Source: Gymnorhina tibicen
Taxonomy: Eukaryota; Chordata; Aves; Passeriformes; Artamidae
NCBI GenBank assembly: GCA_013399875.1
Contig: VXAZ01008167.1
Span: 558,956-622,955, forward strand
Direction: 5' to 3'
Length of the DNA: 64,000 nucleotides
The position numbers and the translations under genes were made by a program. This document shows, in pieces, positions 37,630 through 48,985 of the stretch. The first letter of the stretch is position 1. The number at the start of each line of letters is the position of its first letter. The notes below the pieces were generated by a model, which had not been told where the DNA came from, ran no database searches, and saw only the letters and a program-made list of their open reading frames with translations.

Positions 37630-37651
37630 TCCAAGGATTTAAATCCTTGGA
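37630..37651. repeat. Perfect 22-bp palindrome
   Basis: The core CCAAGGATTTAAATCCTTGG (37631-37650) is flanked by T and A, which makes 22 self-complementary bases with no spacer. It is isolated in intron 3. Confidence 0.92.
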
Positions 37652-40424
37652 GCCAGGGGATGGAGGTTGAGTGCTAAATGCTGGATGATTCTCAGCAGCA
37701 GGGGTTTTTACTTTAAATTAGTTTCTCCTGGTAATTGAACACACCCAAGTTGATCAGTGTCAGTGGGGAGGCAGTTTCTGGAATGCCTTCCATAAAATGT
37801 CTCCCTCCAAATGTCGAGTGTTGTTTTAATTACTGTAATTGTTTCCAGAAATTATATGTATGTGTTGGATACTCTGTTATTCCTTCTCCAAAATTTTAAA
37901 TGTTAGGTCACTCATTAATAAAAATTTACGTTTTCTCCTGGTATGTTTTTAAACTGATCTTATCAGTAAAAATATTCAGTTACCCAGATTTTCCCTCAGC
38001 AAAATTCTTAGCAGATTTATAATGAATAACAGATACAATGTTGCTTACAGCATTAACTAGATCACACTTTTTTTGTGGCTGCTACTGCTGCGAATTTGTT
38101 TTTGTTAAAAGAATTTCAGCTAAGAAGAAGTTAGTGGAAGTTGTTGCTCTCATTCCTAGTTTCCTCATAAGTTATATTATTTGAGACTTTTTCTTGTTGA
38201 ACTGTTCAATACTGGGTGTAAACAGGAGTGTGCATGCAACATATTGCATGTTGTTTAGAATGGACCAAAGTCATATGACTTTGTAGTATGGTTTGCTGTG
38301 AATGTTTTCATTCTTTTTTTACAGAACTGTGTATTTGGGGCCTTTGTTAAAATGGAGAGCATTTCTTTGCTTTATTTTTCGATGTTGGGAGCTAAGAGCA
38401 ACTTTTTGACATTTATTTCATTAAATCGAATAATGGGTTTCTCATGATTTTTAACACATGTGCTCAACCTGTGCTGCAAATGTCAGATTGTTTTTCTCTC
38501 TCACGTTTCACATTGCCCCTGTTGAGGGAAGGTAGTGCTTTGATTTAAAAGCAGCAGCATGACTTCTTTGTGTTTGTGATGTGCTGCAGTATGTAACTAT
38601 GCCCATTTTAGTACCTACTGAAATTAAAAAAAAAAAATCTGCCTAGTAGTATGTATGCATCTTATTATCTTTCCAATTTGAAGAGGAGATTTCAAAAAAT
38701 ACCTAAATCCTGCCAGAAATCAATACCAGATGTCACAGTATCTCTCAAAAGTGGCCCAATTGTTGATAACCTACTGTGAGTTACAAACAGTGTGCTTGAT
38801 AATAAGGGTTGGCAAGTTGAGCTAATTTCTGGGCTCTCATCTTATTTATCTGAGCTAAGTCTATAACCTGAGCAAGCTGATTTAACCAGCTGAAGTATTT
38901 CTTTTGTCCTTAGACTTTTGTGTTTACATTGACAGTGAATGAAAAATACTGTAAAAGACTTAAGAAAATAAGTGTGTACATCAGATGCACTTCAAGCTTC
39001 CTTACAAAGTGTAAAGTTTCCATGTTAACGTGTATTCAGACATACCACACCTGATAAATTCTACAAAACCAGAGAAATTAAAAGCTTGGTGATGTTGATA
39101 GTCTTAACTCTTCTGGCACTCTTCAAACCTTAGTGCCTCGCTGCACTGGACGATTCACGGTGTTTGTTCAACTGGGTACTCATCCACTGCTCAAAGCTGT
39201 TATGATGCTGTTTTTTCCCCTGCAGTCTGTTGTGTGGGGAGAAGATTGGATAGCAAGGGCTTGGATGCAATGGTGAGTTTACAAGAGTTGCTGGGAAGAT
39301 AGCAACTCTGGTAGGGAAAACTTACAGGGTGTGGTTTTGTGGGGTGCGATAATTGTTGTAATACAAAGTGTGGGCTGTAAATGAAATGTTTCTCCATGGA
39401 TATTTTTATGCTTAGTTGGAGGTGATCAAGGGATACAGGTAAAGGCTGGGCTGCGCTAGAGGCAGTTTGGTCCAGTTCAGTAAAACTGTCTGTTGAAAGA
39501 AGGAGTTTCTGGAGCAGCTATTAACAACCCCACTGTATGCCCTTAGTCCTCACAAAACAACCCCACCTTTCCCTACTGTGCTCTGCTTAATTCCACTAAC
39601 GATGAGCCATAGCCCTCACCACCATCTGTGCTCCATGGAGTGCTGGTGTTCAGATTGGTGGGCAGCTTCTCTGCCTTTTCTCTTGCTTACCCTCTTACGT
39701 CCTGCTTGGGCTTTGGAATCCCTTTCTTGCCTTCTTTTGGCCTAACCCAGAGTTGGCTGTTGTTGGTTGGTCACTTGCCCTTGGAGAAGACTCAGCAGTG
39801 TTGCCTTTTCTCTCACTGACAGCAGTGCATTGTATCTCTTGGCAGATATAATCTGACAGAGCACATGGAAATACCATAGAACAGTGTCTTAGGAGAATCT
39901 GGCCATTATGTGTGTCTCTACCAACCCTCTATGAACTAATTAAACCTGAGTTTAGCGAGTCATCCTCGTTAATCTATCAGTTAGGTTTGCAGATGCCTGG
40001 CCACCTTCGTCAGTTAGGCTTATAAAAAATATCAGACAAATCCCATCAACCAGGTTTATGTGCACAGCATAGGTCACTGTTGTAATGGTTATTACAGCTC
40101 AGCAGGAGTTTACACTTGGCCATTTCCAAGCCCCACAAAACTCAGACCCAAACTCCTTGTATTAGTCCTTTCTTATACTAGTTCTTTTCAGCAGTTATTT
40201 ACCTGGTAAATTTTTAATAGGAAGAGATTGTTTTATGGTAAGGGGAAAACCCAGCTAAAGCAAAAAGCACCTATACAGGATCACAGGTGTGGCTTCTGCT
40301 CAAGGAGAAACTGTCAGTTAATTCGGGTGAGAGGGGAGTGTAATAGCAGTGTGTAGTCATGGACGGAACAGAAGTGTTTGTTCACCATGTGTCACATAAA
40401 GAGCCATTTAATGAAATTATCCAG

Positions 40425-40785
40425 CAGCAGGTTTTAAATCAACAAAAGGAAGTAACTTTTTACATAGTGAATAATTACATTGTGGAATTAGTTGCCACAG
40501 GATGTTATGGAGACCAGAATCATTAATGAGTTCAAAAAGGTACTAGACAAATTAATAGAAGAAAAAATCCTTGACAGCTGTTAAATGCAAAGATTCAAAT
40601 ACAGTCACTGTCTTGGTAAATCCCTAAGCTGTAAGTTCTTAGTTGCAGGGATAGTATATGATGAGAAACAGGGAGAGATCTCTCTATTTGGTGCTCATTA
40701 AATTCCTACTCCAGCTTTTTGTTTCTGCCCCTGTTTAAGAGAAGGGAAGAGAATATGCTGAATGGGTCTTTGATCTGAGGTACCA
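40425..40785 (+). mobile_element. Ancient CR1-type LINE 3' region
   Basis: Motifs in the order GGTTTTAAAT, AAAAGGAAGTA, TGTGGAATTAGTTGCCACAG, GATGTTATGGAGACC, GAGTTCAAAAAGGTACTAGA, and finally GCTGAATGGGTCTTTGATCT. They follow the 3' end of old amniote CR1 elements. The copy is strongly diverged with indels and is far older than the CR1 at 50157. Confidence 0.65.
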
Positions 40786-41869
40786 TATCTGAAAGAAGCA
40801 GAAAATAAACTGCATAGAAAACCCAGTCTCCACAAGCACTACTACACCCTGAAATTTATGTTGAATGGCTATGGAGCTTTAGATAAATGACATTTAACCT
40901 CTGTTTCAAACCTATTTTGGAATATCATTCTATCTAAAAACTACCTTTCACCTCCATAATTTTAATATTTGGAAAGTTTTCAGGATATCTAATAATTTAT
41001 CTCTCTGTTCTTACTCATATATTTGATGATTTAAAAAGTAAGTAAATCAACAGCTCCTGCTGTGGGCATTGTTACATAATTGAAAAATTCTTAATCTGAA
41101 AGCTTGCTTCAAATCCATATAATATAAAACCACATAAACCATTTAATAATTAGGTACTACAGATAAAATCCAACTTGAAGTTTCCAGAGCTACACCCACT
41201 TGGACCAAAAAAAGGAGGAATCTTTGAGTAGATCCTTGTCTTGCAGCCAGTTTTCTCCCTTAATGCCCCCCAAAAAACTTAATAACTTGTTCTAAATAAC
41301 AATCTTCTGTAGTACTGATGGGAGGAGGTGAACTACAGCTCTGGGTAAGTACCTGCTGGGACCCCTTCCTATAAATTTGATGAAATTTCAGCTGAAGTAT
41401 CTGCTCTGATCTCAACCACACCAAATGGGATAGAATGTTTTCCTGGTTGGTTAGGTGCGATACAGTGTAGGTTTTTTAACTATTTTGATAGATCAGAATC
41501 TGAAAGTTTTAAGATCAGTCCTTGAGATTCCTGAACTGGTGAATGTAAAAATGCCTTTTATATCCCCATCAACAGTGTCATAGAACAGATATGTGGTCCA
41601 GCTTGCATATATATAAATGGTCAACTAAGTTGTGATTGTGGGCTGCTTATTACTGGAGATAATGGATGAGAGACAGCAAAGCATGTCATATTTCTTAAAA
41701 AAGAAAGCATTAAGTTGATAGCACTGTCAGAAAAAAAACCCACAATTTTATGTTTTCATTACTTGAGGAAAGCTTGGCTCCACCATTTTTGTAACTCTTC
41801 TTCAGATAGTTTTTTGCCTCTCTTAGCCTCACGTTTATGGGTCTAAAAAAACCCAGCTGCTTCAGCTTC
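40786..41869 (+). other. NSMCE2: NSMCE2 intron 3, part 3
   Basis: AT-rich intron between two old CR1 relics. Nothing further was recognised. Confidence 0.5.
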
Positions 41870-43640
41870 TGTCAGTCATGAGCCCGTGGCCCCTTCCCAG
41901 GCTTGGGTTTCTCCACATGCCTCTTGAACTGAGGAATCTGATGTGGGATGCAGTATTTCAGCTGTTGCCTAATCAGTGCTTCATAGAGGGGAAGAGTAAC
42001 TTCTGTTGTCCTGCCGGCCACGCTGCTCCAAATGTAACCATATTCAGTTTGCTAATTAGCAGTGAAAACGTTTCCTGAAATTTCACTTGGCATCTACCAT
42101 AGCAGAGCTGCTACAAGGACAGTCAGTTTCTAGCATCTCCTGATGCCTGGGGTTGTCCTGCCCCTGGAAAAGCTGTAGAACACTTCTTCTTGAACTTGGC
42201 ATTACCAGTTCTGATTTTCCTCAAGGTCCTTCTTGATTAAAGCTCTACTGCTTGATATATCAAACACCACTGGGTTGGTTATGTCTAGAAGATTGCTGAG
42301 AGTGCATTTGGTTTCATCATTCAGGCCTTTGGTGAGGATATTGAACATACTCAGCTCTATTGTTCAGCACTACAATACACCTCTTGGTACAGGCTACCAG
42401 TTGGATGGCAAACTGGTGTTTGCTGTGAGCATTACCCTCTGAGCTGGCTGGCCCAGTAATTTTCACTCTACCCAAAAGATCGTTTGATTACATCCACCAC
42501 TCTCCCCACATCTGCATTTCAGGTCAGTTCATCACAGAAAGCAATTATCAGTTTCATCAAGCATTAACTGCCCTTTGTGAGTCCATGCTGATTGTGGCTG
42601 ATTATCTTTTTGTTCTCTGCATGTTTGGAGGTGGATTCCAAAAGGATGTGGTATGTAATCCTTCCAGGGGCTGGGGTTAGGCTAAGTGGCCTGCAGTTGC
42701 CTTTCTTACGGCTTTTCTAAAGCCAGACACAGTGCTAGCCTTTCTCCAGTCTTCAGGCGTCTGCCTCAATGATCATGTTTTTTTGAGATAACAATCAGTC
42801 TAGTGACACATCAGCTGACTCTTTCAGCACTTACAGATTAATCATGTCCATCCTCATAGATTTGAATACATCAGCTGTTCTAACTCATTGCTCACTTGTC
42901 CCTAAACTGTGTCTTCTCAAACCATCCTGGTACATCTGCAAATCTAGGAGTAATCTTTGCCTGTGAAGATGGAGGCAAAAATGTATTCTGTACTTCAGCC
43001 TTTTCCATCTGCACAACCACTAGGTTGTCTCCTCCATTCAGTAACATCCTCACATTTCCTCTGAATTTACACAACTCTGTCTTGCTGCTATTTACATTCA
43101 TCACTTGTTTTCATTCTAAATGTTGCTTTGGTTTTCTCAATGTTGCTCCTAAGTGCCAAAGTAGTGCTTTTGTACTCTTTTTTTTGTTTGCTGTATGCTC
43201 TCCTTTTCCATTACAGTTCATTAAGAACCTCCTTGCTTAGTCAGTGAGTCTTCTGCTTAAATGCCAATCTTCTTGTAAAACAGGATTATTATTAGTTCCT
43301 CAGTGGACAATAAGTTTCCTACAAAAATTTACCAGCTAAGCTGGCACCTTTTGCTTCAACGTCTCAGGAGATTCTGCTAAGCCATCTCCTGTATAATCCA
43401 AAGGCCATTTGCATAAAATCCTTAGTCCTATTTCTTCTTCTTACCTTCCCAGTCTTCTGGATCCTGAATATGATCAGCTTGTGGTCACTGCTCCCAAGCT
43501 ACTATCTGTGACCACATTTGCCACTTTTCTTCCATGTTTGTGTACACAGGTCACATAGGATATTACCTTTGTTTGTTCTCTCTAGCATTTGCATTAAGAA
43601 GTTATCACTGATGCAGTCTAGAAATACCCTGGATTGCTTG
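41870..43640 (-). mobile_element. Old, long CR1-like LINE relic (antisense)
   Basis: Scattered blocks fit the reverse complement of a CR1-type ORF2 in correct order. They run from the 3' coding end (TCATAGAGGGGAAGAGTAAC near 41983), through reverse-transcriptase phrases (GATATTGAAC near 42340, GTCCATGCTGATTG near 42583, GGCCTGCAGTTGCC near 42690, CCAGTCTTCAGG near 42749), to the endonuclease (GCTTGTGGTCACTGCTCCC near 43478). The frame is broken everywhere, so it is a dead fossil. Exact ends and the subfamily are uncertain. Confidence 0.6.
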
Positions 43641-44871
43641 CACAATGCCATGTGGCCCTAATGAGGACCAAGTCTGGTAATTGGGTTGTTTTTGGTCGTT
43701 TGTATACAGCATTATCCACTTTGTCCCTTGAACAGATGGTGTGTGACAGGCCCAGGCTGCTGCATGGCTCATGTTTCTTTTGCCTTTGCTTTTGACCAGG
43801 AGTTCCTGTCAGATAAGCCTCTGGGTTTTACACTGGAGCTCAGCATAAACAAGGAGATGCTTTGTGAGAAAGTACAACTGCGATTCTTCTCCGTCACATG
43901 TTCTCCTTGAACAGCCTCCATGACACTGTTCTAGTCATGAATGCTATCCCATTTAATCTTTGTGATCCTGATGACATCAGAACACTCTGACTGTGCATAA
44001 ATTTCCAATTCTTCTTTTTGTAGGCCAAGCTCTGTGTGTTAGTACCCACACACCCAAGGTTAGCCTGTGCGTGCCCTCCCTCCAAGCAGAAATGCGTAAC
44101 TTTCCCAAATGCCCTTTTCTTACACAAACTTTATCCTTCCTTTCTTTACCTCTGGGCAAAGGCCCCATGGTTCAGTGAATTTAAAGTCATCCTCACTAGA
44201 ATCGTAATCTCTTCACAAAGCTATTTTTGTCAGGTGGCTTTAATATCTTCTTAACAGTCCATCTGCATTGAATGGGGCATTGTAGGAAAAGAAACCAAAG
44301 TCTTGCTGGTGACAGCAGCTGTGCAGACAGGCATCAGTGTGCTGGTTATATCTGCTGGCCAGGCTTCTCCATTAACTACAAGGGCTGAGGAGACCACCAC
44401 TGGGATTTCTGCCATCTCATGTTTGCTCTGAGCTCTCTCTTCCATTTGAGCTGCTCAAGGTTTCCCTTGGCTGTGTTACTTCTGTCCTGCAGGGGATGGC
44501 AGCAAGAGGTAGAATTTGGAGGACTGGGTAAGTGTTGGCAATATGTCTGCAGCATCAGTGATCTAGGTTCTGGGCAAGCAGCAGACTCACATGGATAATA
44601 GGGATAGGTTCTTCTGCTTCACGTGGGAAGCATCATAAGCCACTAACACCAATGCTTTCTTTAGTGCTGATACTAATCCAAAGACTTGAGATACCCACTC
44701 GGAATTTTATCCACAGACACCCTAACTGTTTCTGAAACTGTTAGCTAGGCACAGCTGGAAGATGAAACAGAGCTGTATTCCTGTTACCTGAAGTCATGGG
44801 ATTCCAGCTTCCAAACAATGCAAGTTTTTATGGGCTTCTTGGTCCTTCAGTTGTACCTTTCTTCTTGGAAC
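43641..44871 (+). other. NSMCE2: NSMCE2 intron 3, part 4
   Basis: Sequence between the old and younger CR1 copies. Some of it may be further decayed LINE 5' sequence, but I cannot support that from recognisable motifs. Confidence 0.45.
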
Positions 44872-46452
44872 CATAGAATAGAATCATAGAATCATGAAAG
44901 TTGGAAAATGCCTTTAAGAGCTTGGAGTCCAATCATAAACCTCACACTGCTAACTATACCACTAACTCATGTGTACCACATCTACATGTCTTTTAAATAC
45001 CTTCAGGAATACTGACTCAACGACTTCCCTAGGCAGCCTGTTCCAATGCTTGATAACATTTCTGGTGAAGAAATTTTTCCTAATATCCAATCTAAACCTT
45101 CCCTGGAGCAACTTTAGGCTGTTTCATCTTGTTCTGTCACTTGCTGCTTGGGAGAAGAGACCAACCCCCATCTGGCTACAACCTCCTTTCAGGGAATTGC
45201 AGAGAGCAATAAGGTCCCCCCGAGCCTCCTTTTCTCCAGGCCAAGTGCCCCCAGCTCCACCAGCAGCTTTGTTGCCCTTCTTTGGACATGCTCTAGCCCC
45301 TCAGTGTCAACATTCATTTGCAAACTGACTGAGGGTGCCCTTGATTCCCTCACCCAGATCATAGATAAAGATATTAAATGGGACTGGCCCCAATACCAAG
45401 CCCTGAGAACACCACTTGAGAGCAGCTGCCAGCTGGATTTAGCTCCATTCACCACCAACCCATGTTGGCTGGGCCTGATCCCCCAGTTGTCCTGTGATGT
45501 GATGGCACTCAAGGGGATCTGCTCTGTAACCTTCTCTGGCACTGAAGTTAGGCTGACAAGTCTGTAGCTCCCCAGATCCTCCTTCCTGCCCTTCTTGTAG
45601 ATGGATGTTACATTGATTCCCTTCCAGTCAACTGAGACCTCCCTGTTGAGCCAGGACTGCTGATAAATGATGGAGAGTGGCTTGGTCAGCTCTTCCACCA
45701 GCTCCCCCACTACTCTTTGGTGGATCCCATCCAGCCCAATGGACTTGTGTGAGTCTAAGTGCTGTAGTAGGTCACTGACCAATTCCCTTGGATTATGGAG
45801 GCTTCATTGTGCTCACGGTCCCTGTCTTCCAGCTCAGGGGGCTGGGTACCCTGAGAAAAAACAGTCTGACTATTGAAGACTGAAGCAAACAAGTTATGAA
45901 ATATCTCTGCCTTTTCTTTATCCTTTGTCACTGTTGCCTATAGGTAAAGTTTTGTAAAGGAAAGGCCTTGTAGAATCATGGCTCTGGCCTGTTACTTAGG
46001 CTAAGTAGAAGAGGACTATGGGAGAGTGACTCAGCTAGAATAGAGGAAGTAAGGCAGGCTGTGTGACTGCCTCGTGTTCACTCCATGGTGTATGATGGTT
46101 GGTTAAACTTGGTTTGTTGTGCCTTAAAAGTATGTAAATGGATAACCGACTAACGGCATAAAAAGGCCAGGTTTTTGGCAACAAACTCTCTCCTTTGCAC
46201 CTGCCTGGGGACTCCACGTCGCTCATTACCGCTACATGTCACTATGTCATTTCATGGTCCCTGTGCCCAGGATAGCCTCCAACTGTGACATCACCCACAA
46301 GTCCTTCTCTATTCACAACAGCAGGTCCAGCAGGTGCCTTTCCTTGTTGACTCCCTCACCGGTTTTGTCAGGAAGTTCTCTTCCACGTACTCTGAGAACC
46401 TCCTGGACTGTTCCTTCTCTTCTGTGTTATATTTCTAGCAGGCATCTGGTAA
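44872..46452 (-). mobile_element. CR1 LINE, internally deleted, interrupted by a solo LTR
   Basis: The left end has the CR1 3' signature in reverse complement (CATAGAATAGAATCATAG, then TTGGAAAATGCC). The minus-strand frame 45189-45782 encodes the CR1 reverse-transcriptase start (phrases such as SIIYQQSW, VDWKGINVTSIYKKGRKEDLG, GIRPSQHG). It then jumps to VVNGAKSSWQ, and from there to the [14 protein letters not shown] tail. Two internal deletions remove the catalytic palm, including the FADD motif, while leaving the frame open. Right of the LTR (46237-46452) the sequence resumes in the CR1 endonuclease region. This shows a third deletion. The element is non-autonomous and dead. Confidence 0.88.
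45932..46236 (+). mobile_element. 305-bp solo LTR nested in the CR1, with 6-bp TSD
   Basis: It starts TGTTGCCTATAGG and ends ACCGCTACA. The ends are imperfect inverted repeats (TGTTGC / GCTACA). The hexamer TGTCAC lies immediately before (45926-45931) and immediately after (46237-46242), which is a perfect target-site duplication. Inside are CATAAAAAGGCC as a TATA-like box around 46160 and a U5-like CTCTCTCCTTTGCACCTGCC tail. The orientation is read from TATA to U5 on the plus strand, opposite to the host CR1. The 6-bp TSD fits alpha/beta-retrovirus-like (ERVK-type) elements. There is no internal region, so it arose by LTR-LTR recombination. Confidence 0.85.
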
Positions 46453-48749
46453 TTCTTACTCCAATGGAGCTTAAGTTTATATCTTGGAGAAATTTTTTCA
46501 AAGACCCTACAGGTCTCCTGAGCAGCACTCCTGAAGTGAAGCCCATGGGCTTCTCTCGGCTGCTCCTCACTGAGCAGAGCAGTGATTTGACCTGAGTATG
46601 GCTCCTTGGCTGCCTACCCTGGGAGGAGCACTGGGCAGCTGAGCAGTCCAAGCTTTGGATGGCAGAATGCACCCTCACCACTTCCAAAGAGGCTGAGGTT
46701 GTCAGAGTACCAGGGAGGCTGCAGTGGTGACCACTGGTGACATGTGCTGTGTTCACCACTGTTTGGGAGCAGCTTCTCTTGGTGAAATCTCTGGGATTTC
46801 TTTTATACTCCCTGCAATCCATCTGGCATATTAAGTGCTTTGCTTCTGGTTTTGTGCCTTGATGGCAGGGCTCCTTGTTGGTAGTGTTCCCTAAGGAACA
46901 CTTACTCTCCTCTAGATGAATAGGAAGCTGATGGAGGTTAACTCTGCCCCTAGTGAGACTCCCACCTGTCAGGGAGCTCCTTCTGCTGCTGGTTAGTGAG
47001 TTCCTGCCCAGTTTGTTTGCCTTGGGATCACATCACACATTGCTTCCTCTTACTCTGCTGTTCAGAAGATGGAAGATGGATGTGAGTTAGCCATGCTGCT
47101 TCAGGTCAAGAACTAGCAATCCTAGTTTCAGGATAGGCAAGTTAGGGTGATTTATACAGGATTTGGTTTTATGTGCTTTTCACAACAACCGTTCAGTAAA
47201 GTAAATATATGTTATTTTGTTCTGTAAAGTATTTTTAGTAAAAACTCAGTGCCTCTTTTATGGAATGACTAATAGATTTTGGTACATCTGAATTACATCT
47301 ATACTGAGTCATTTAATTTTGTAATGACATATTTAAATGTTTAAATCTCTACAAAAATTAAATATTGTAAAAGACTAACATTTTGTTCTGGGAGTTTGTG
47401 CCTGTATCACCACAAGCCTCTGCTAAGGGGAAGAACTCCTGCGAGCTGAAAACTAACAGGATGCTGTATGACAGAAATATTTTGGGAAGCCATAAATGAG
47501 CCACTAGGTCTTTGCGCAGCCAGAATTTTGTTGGTTTTTTTTTTTTTTCAAATCAGTTCTTCATCTGCTTGCTGTGTAATGTTGTTGCATTTAACATTTC
47601 ACAATACTGGTGTTGCACTCTTAGTTTTTCCTAACTCAGCGTTCACCCAACATTTCTAAAATTTTCCCTCATCTCATATAGTTACTTCACATTTTGAAAC
47701 TCAGAGTTTGTTTATAGGGGAGGTTTTGCTAGTAACAGAATTAAATAGTATTAAATAGAATAGTATTAAATAGTATTAAATTAAATAGTATTAAATAGAA
47801 TAGTATTTTCTTCAGTCTTGCTTTTCTTGTAAGTGCTTGTGTGGGGTTTTTTGTTTGTGTGTTTTGTTTTTTGTTTTTTCTTATGGTAGGGTTTTCCTTT
47901 GTTTTTTTTAATTCTTACAGAGGACATGTAAACTGAAATAAAATAAAAGGATCTGCAAGTTTTATACTGGGATAACTGTAAAACAAATGTACATGTCTTG
48001 CTTGTGTAGATCAGTTGAACAGCCTTGTTTGAATTACTTTGTCTTGTGCACTACTGCTTGAAGTACTTTTTCCCTAGTCTGATGTCGTTCTCTTATCAGC
48101 TCACAATGCCCTTAATATTCCTTGAACAAATGCCTGTTTTGCCAGGCTCTCCTTATTTTGAAACACCTTGCAAGCTTTCACTTGTGCATCATTATGCTGG
48201 ATTTGTAATCTGCGTTTCTCCCGATGTGTGGTTGATACTGTGTCTTTGCTTGTGTGCCAGGTCCATCCATCATTTACCCCGTGAGCTCTTTAGGACAGAG
48301 AGCTGCTCATCACGTCATGTGCTTGCTGCAGCCCATACCATATTTTTAGACTCCAGGGAGCGATCATCAATCATTGTGAAATACCAATATCCTTTTATTC
48401 TGCTATCTATGAATACTGCTTAAGGCTTCTCATTGCCTTCTTCAAGCAAGGAATCAAAGCTAAGAACCACAGACAAAGTTGGTTTTGTACTTGCACAATG
48501 GGGTTGTATGGTGAGAAAGCGTTTGAAAAAGAACACCCACCACCACCAAACAAAAAAAAAAAAACCGCCTAGTTTTCACCACTGAGTAGGAGAGTTGGGA
48601 CTGTATAGGAGAAGAATGGGAGATATTTGTAGTGGTAATTCTAAAATGAAAATAACTTTCTGCTCTGTAAATATTTGTATGTAAAATACAGAGAGCAGGA
48701 TTTTCAAAAGTGCTTACATGATGTAAGAAACAAAATGAGAAACTGAATC
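46453..48749 (+). other. NSMCE2: NSMCE2 intron 3, part 5
   Basis: Intron with a moderately GC-rich first 400 bp that may be further CR1 5' sequence (unproven). AT-rich sequence with the simple repeats at 47741-47912 follows. No exon was recognised. Confidence 0.5.
47741..47805. repeat. AT-rich tandem repeat (TTAAATAGTA/TTAAATAGAATAG)
   Basis: Repeated TATTAAATAG and TAAATAGAATAG units in a 65-bp block. A GT/T-rich low-complexity run (47840-47912) follows. Confidence 0.88.
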
Positions 48750-48985
48750 CACAGCCGAATGGTTAAGCAATAACCTGGGATGTGGGAGAGTCAGGTTCAA
48801 ATACTTGCTGCAATTATCTTTTAATTAGTTATACAAAGTGGAACAACTTCAAACAGGAGAGATCGAGATGTCTTACCCCTGAATACCCAATAGCCTATGG
48901 GCTAGGACAACTAATATGGGATGAGCAGATATTTGAAAACGGGTCACTCACCTTAGTGATGACTGTTTTAACCACTGAGATATTA
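48750..48985. mobile_element. Ancient repeat with tRNA-like inverted ends
   Basis: The left arm (48750-48810) reads GAATGGTTAAGC, CCTGGGATGTGGGAG, CAGGTTCAAATAC. It resembles a tRNA with a B-box-like GGTTCAAAT. The right arm (48925-48985) is a diverged reverse complement: TTTGAAAACGGG, TCACTCACC, TTAACCACTGAG. The middle contains GTGGAACAACTTCAAACAGG and CCCAATAGCCTATGG. I associate the whole arrangement with an interspersed repeat of amniotes. It is old and non-coding, and the family name is not certain. Confidence 0.6.

Larger units (their letters stand above)
30042..40424 (+). other. NSMCE2: NSMCE2 intron 3, part 2
   Basis: A GC-rich tail to about 30110, then about 10 kb of AT-rich intron. 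Two perfect short palindromes (34914-34931, 37630-37651) are noted separately. A CR1-tail-like phrase (CATAGAATCAGAAAG) at about 31842 is too short to call. No exon or RNA gene was recognised. Confidence 0.55.

Noticed and set aside
45148..45567. 139-codon plus-strand open frame
   Set aside because: It is the complementary shadow of the antisense CR1 reverse-transcriptase remnant.
48750..48810. Possible tRNA gene
   Set aside because: There is a B-box-like motif but no acceptor stem pairing, no proper A box and no terminator. It is better explained as one arm of an old repeat.
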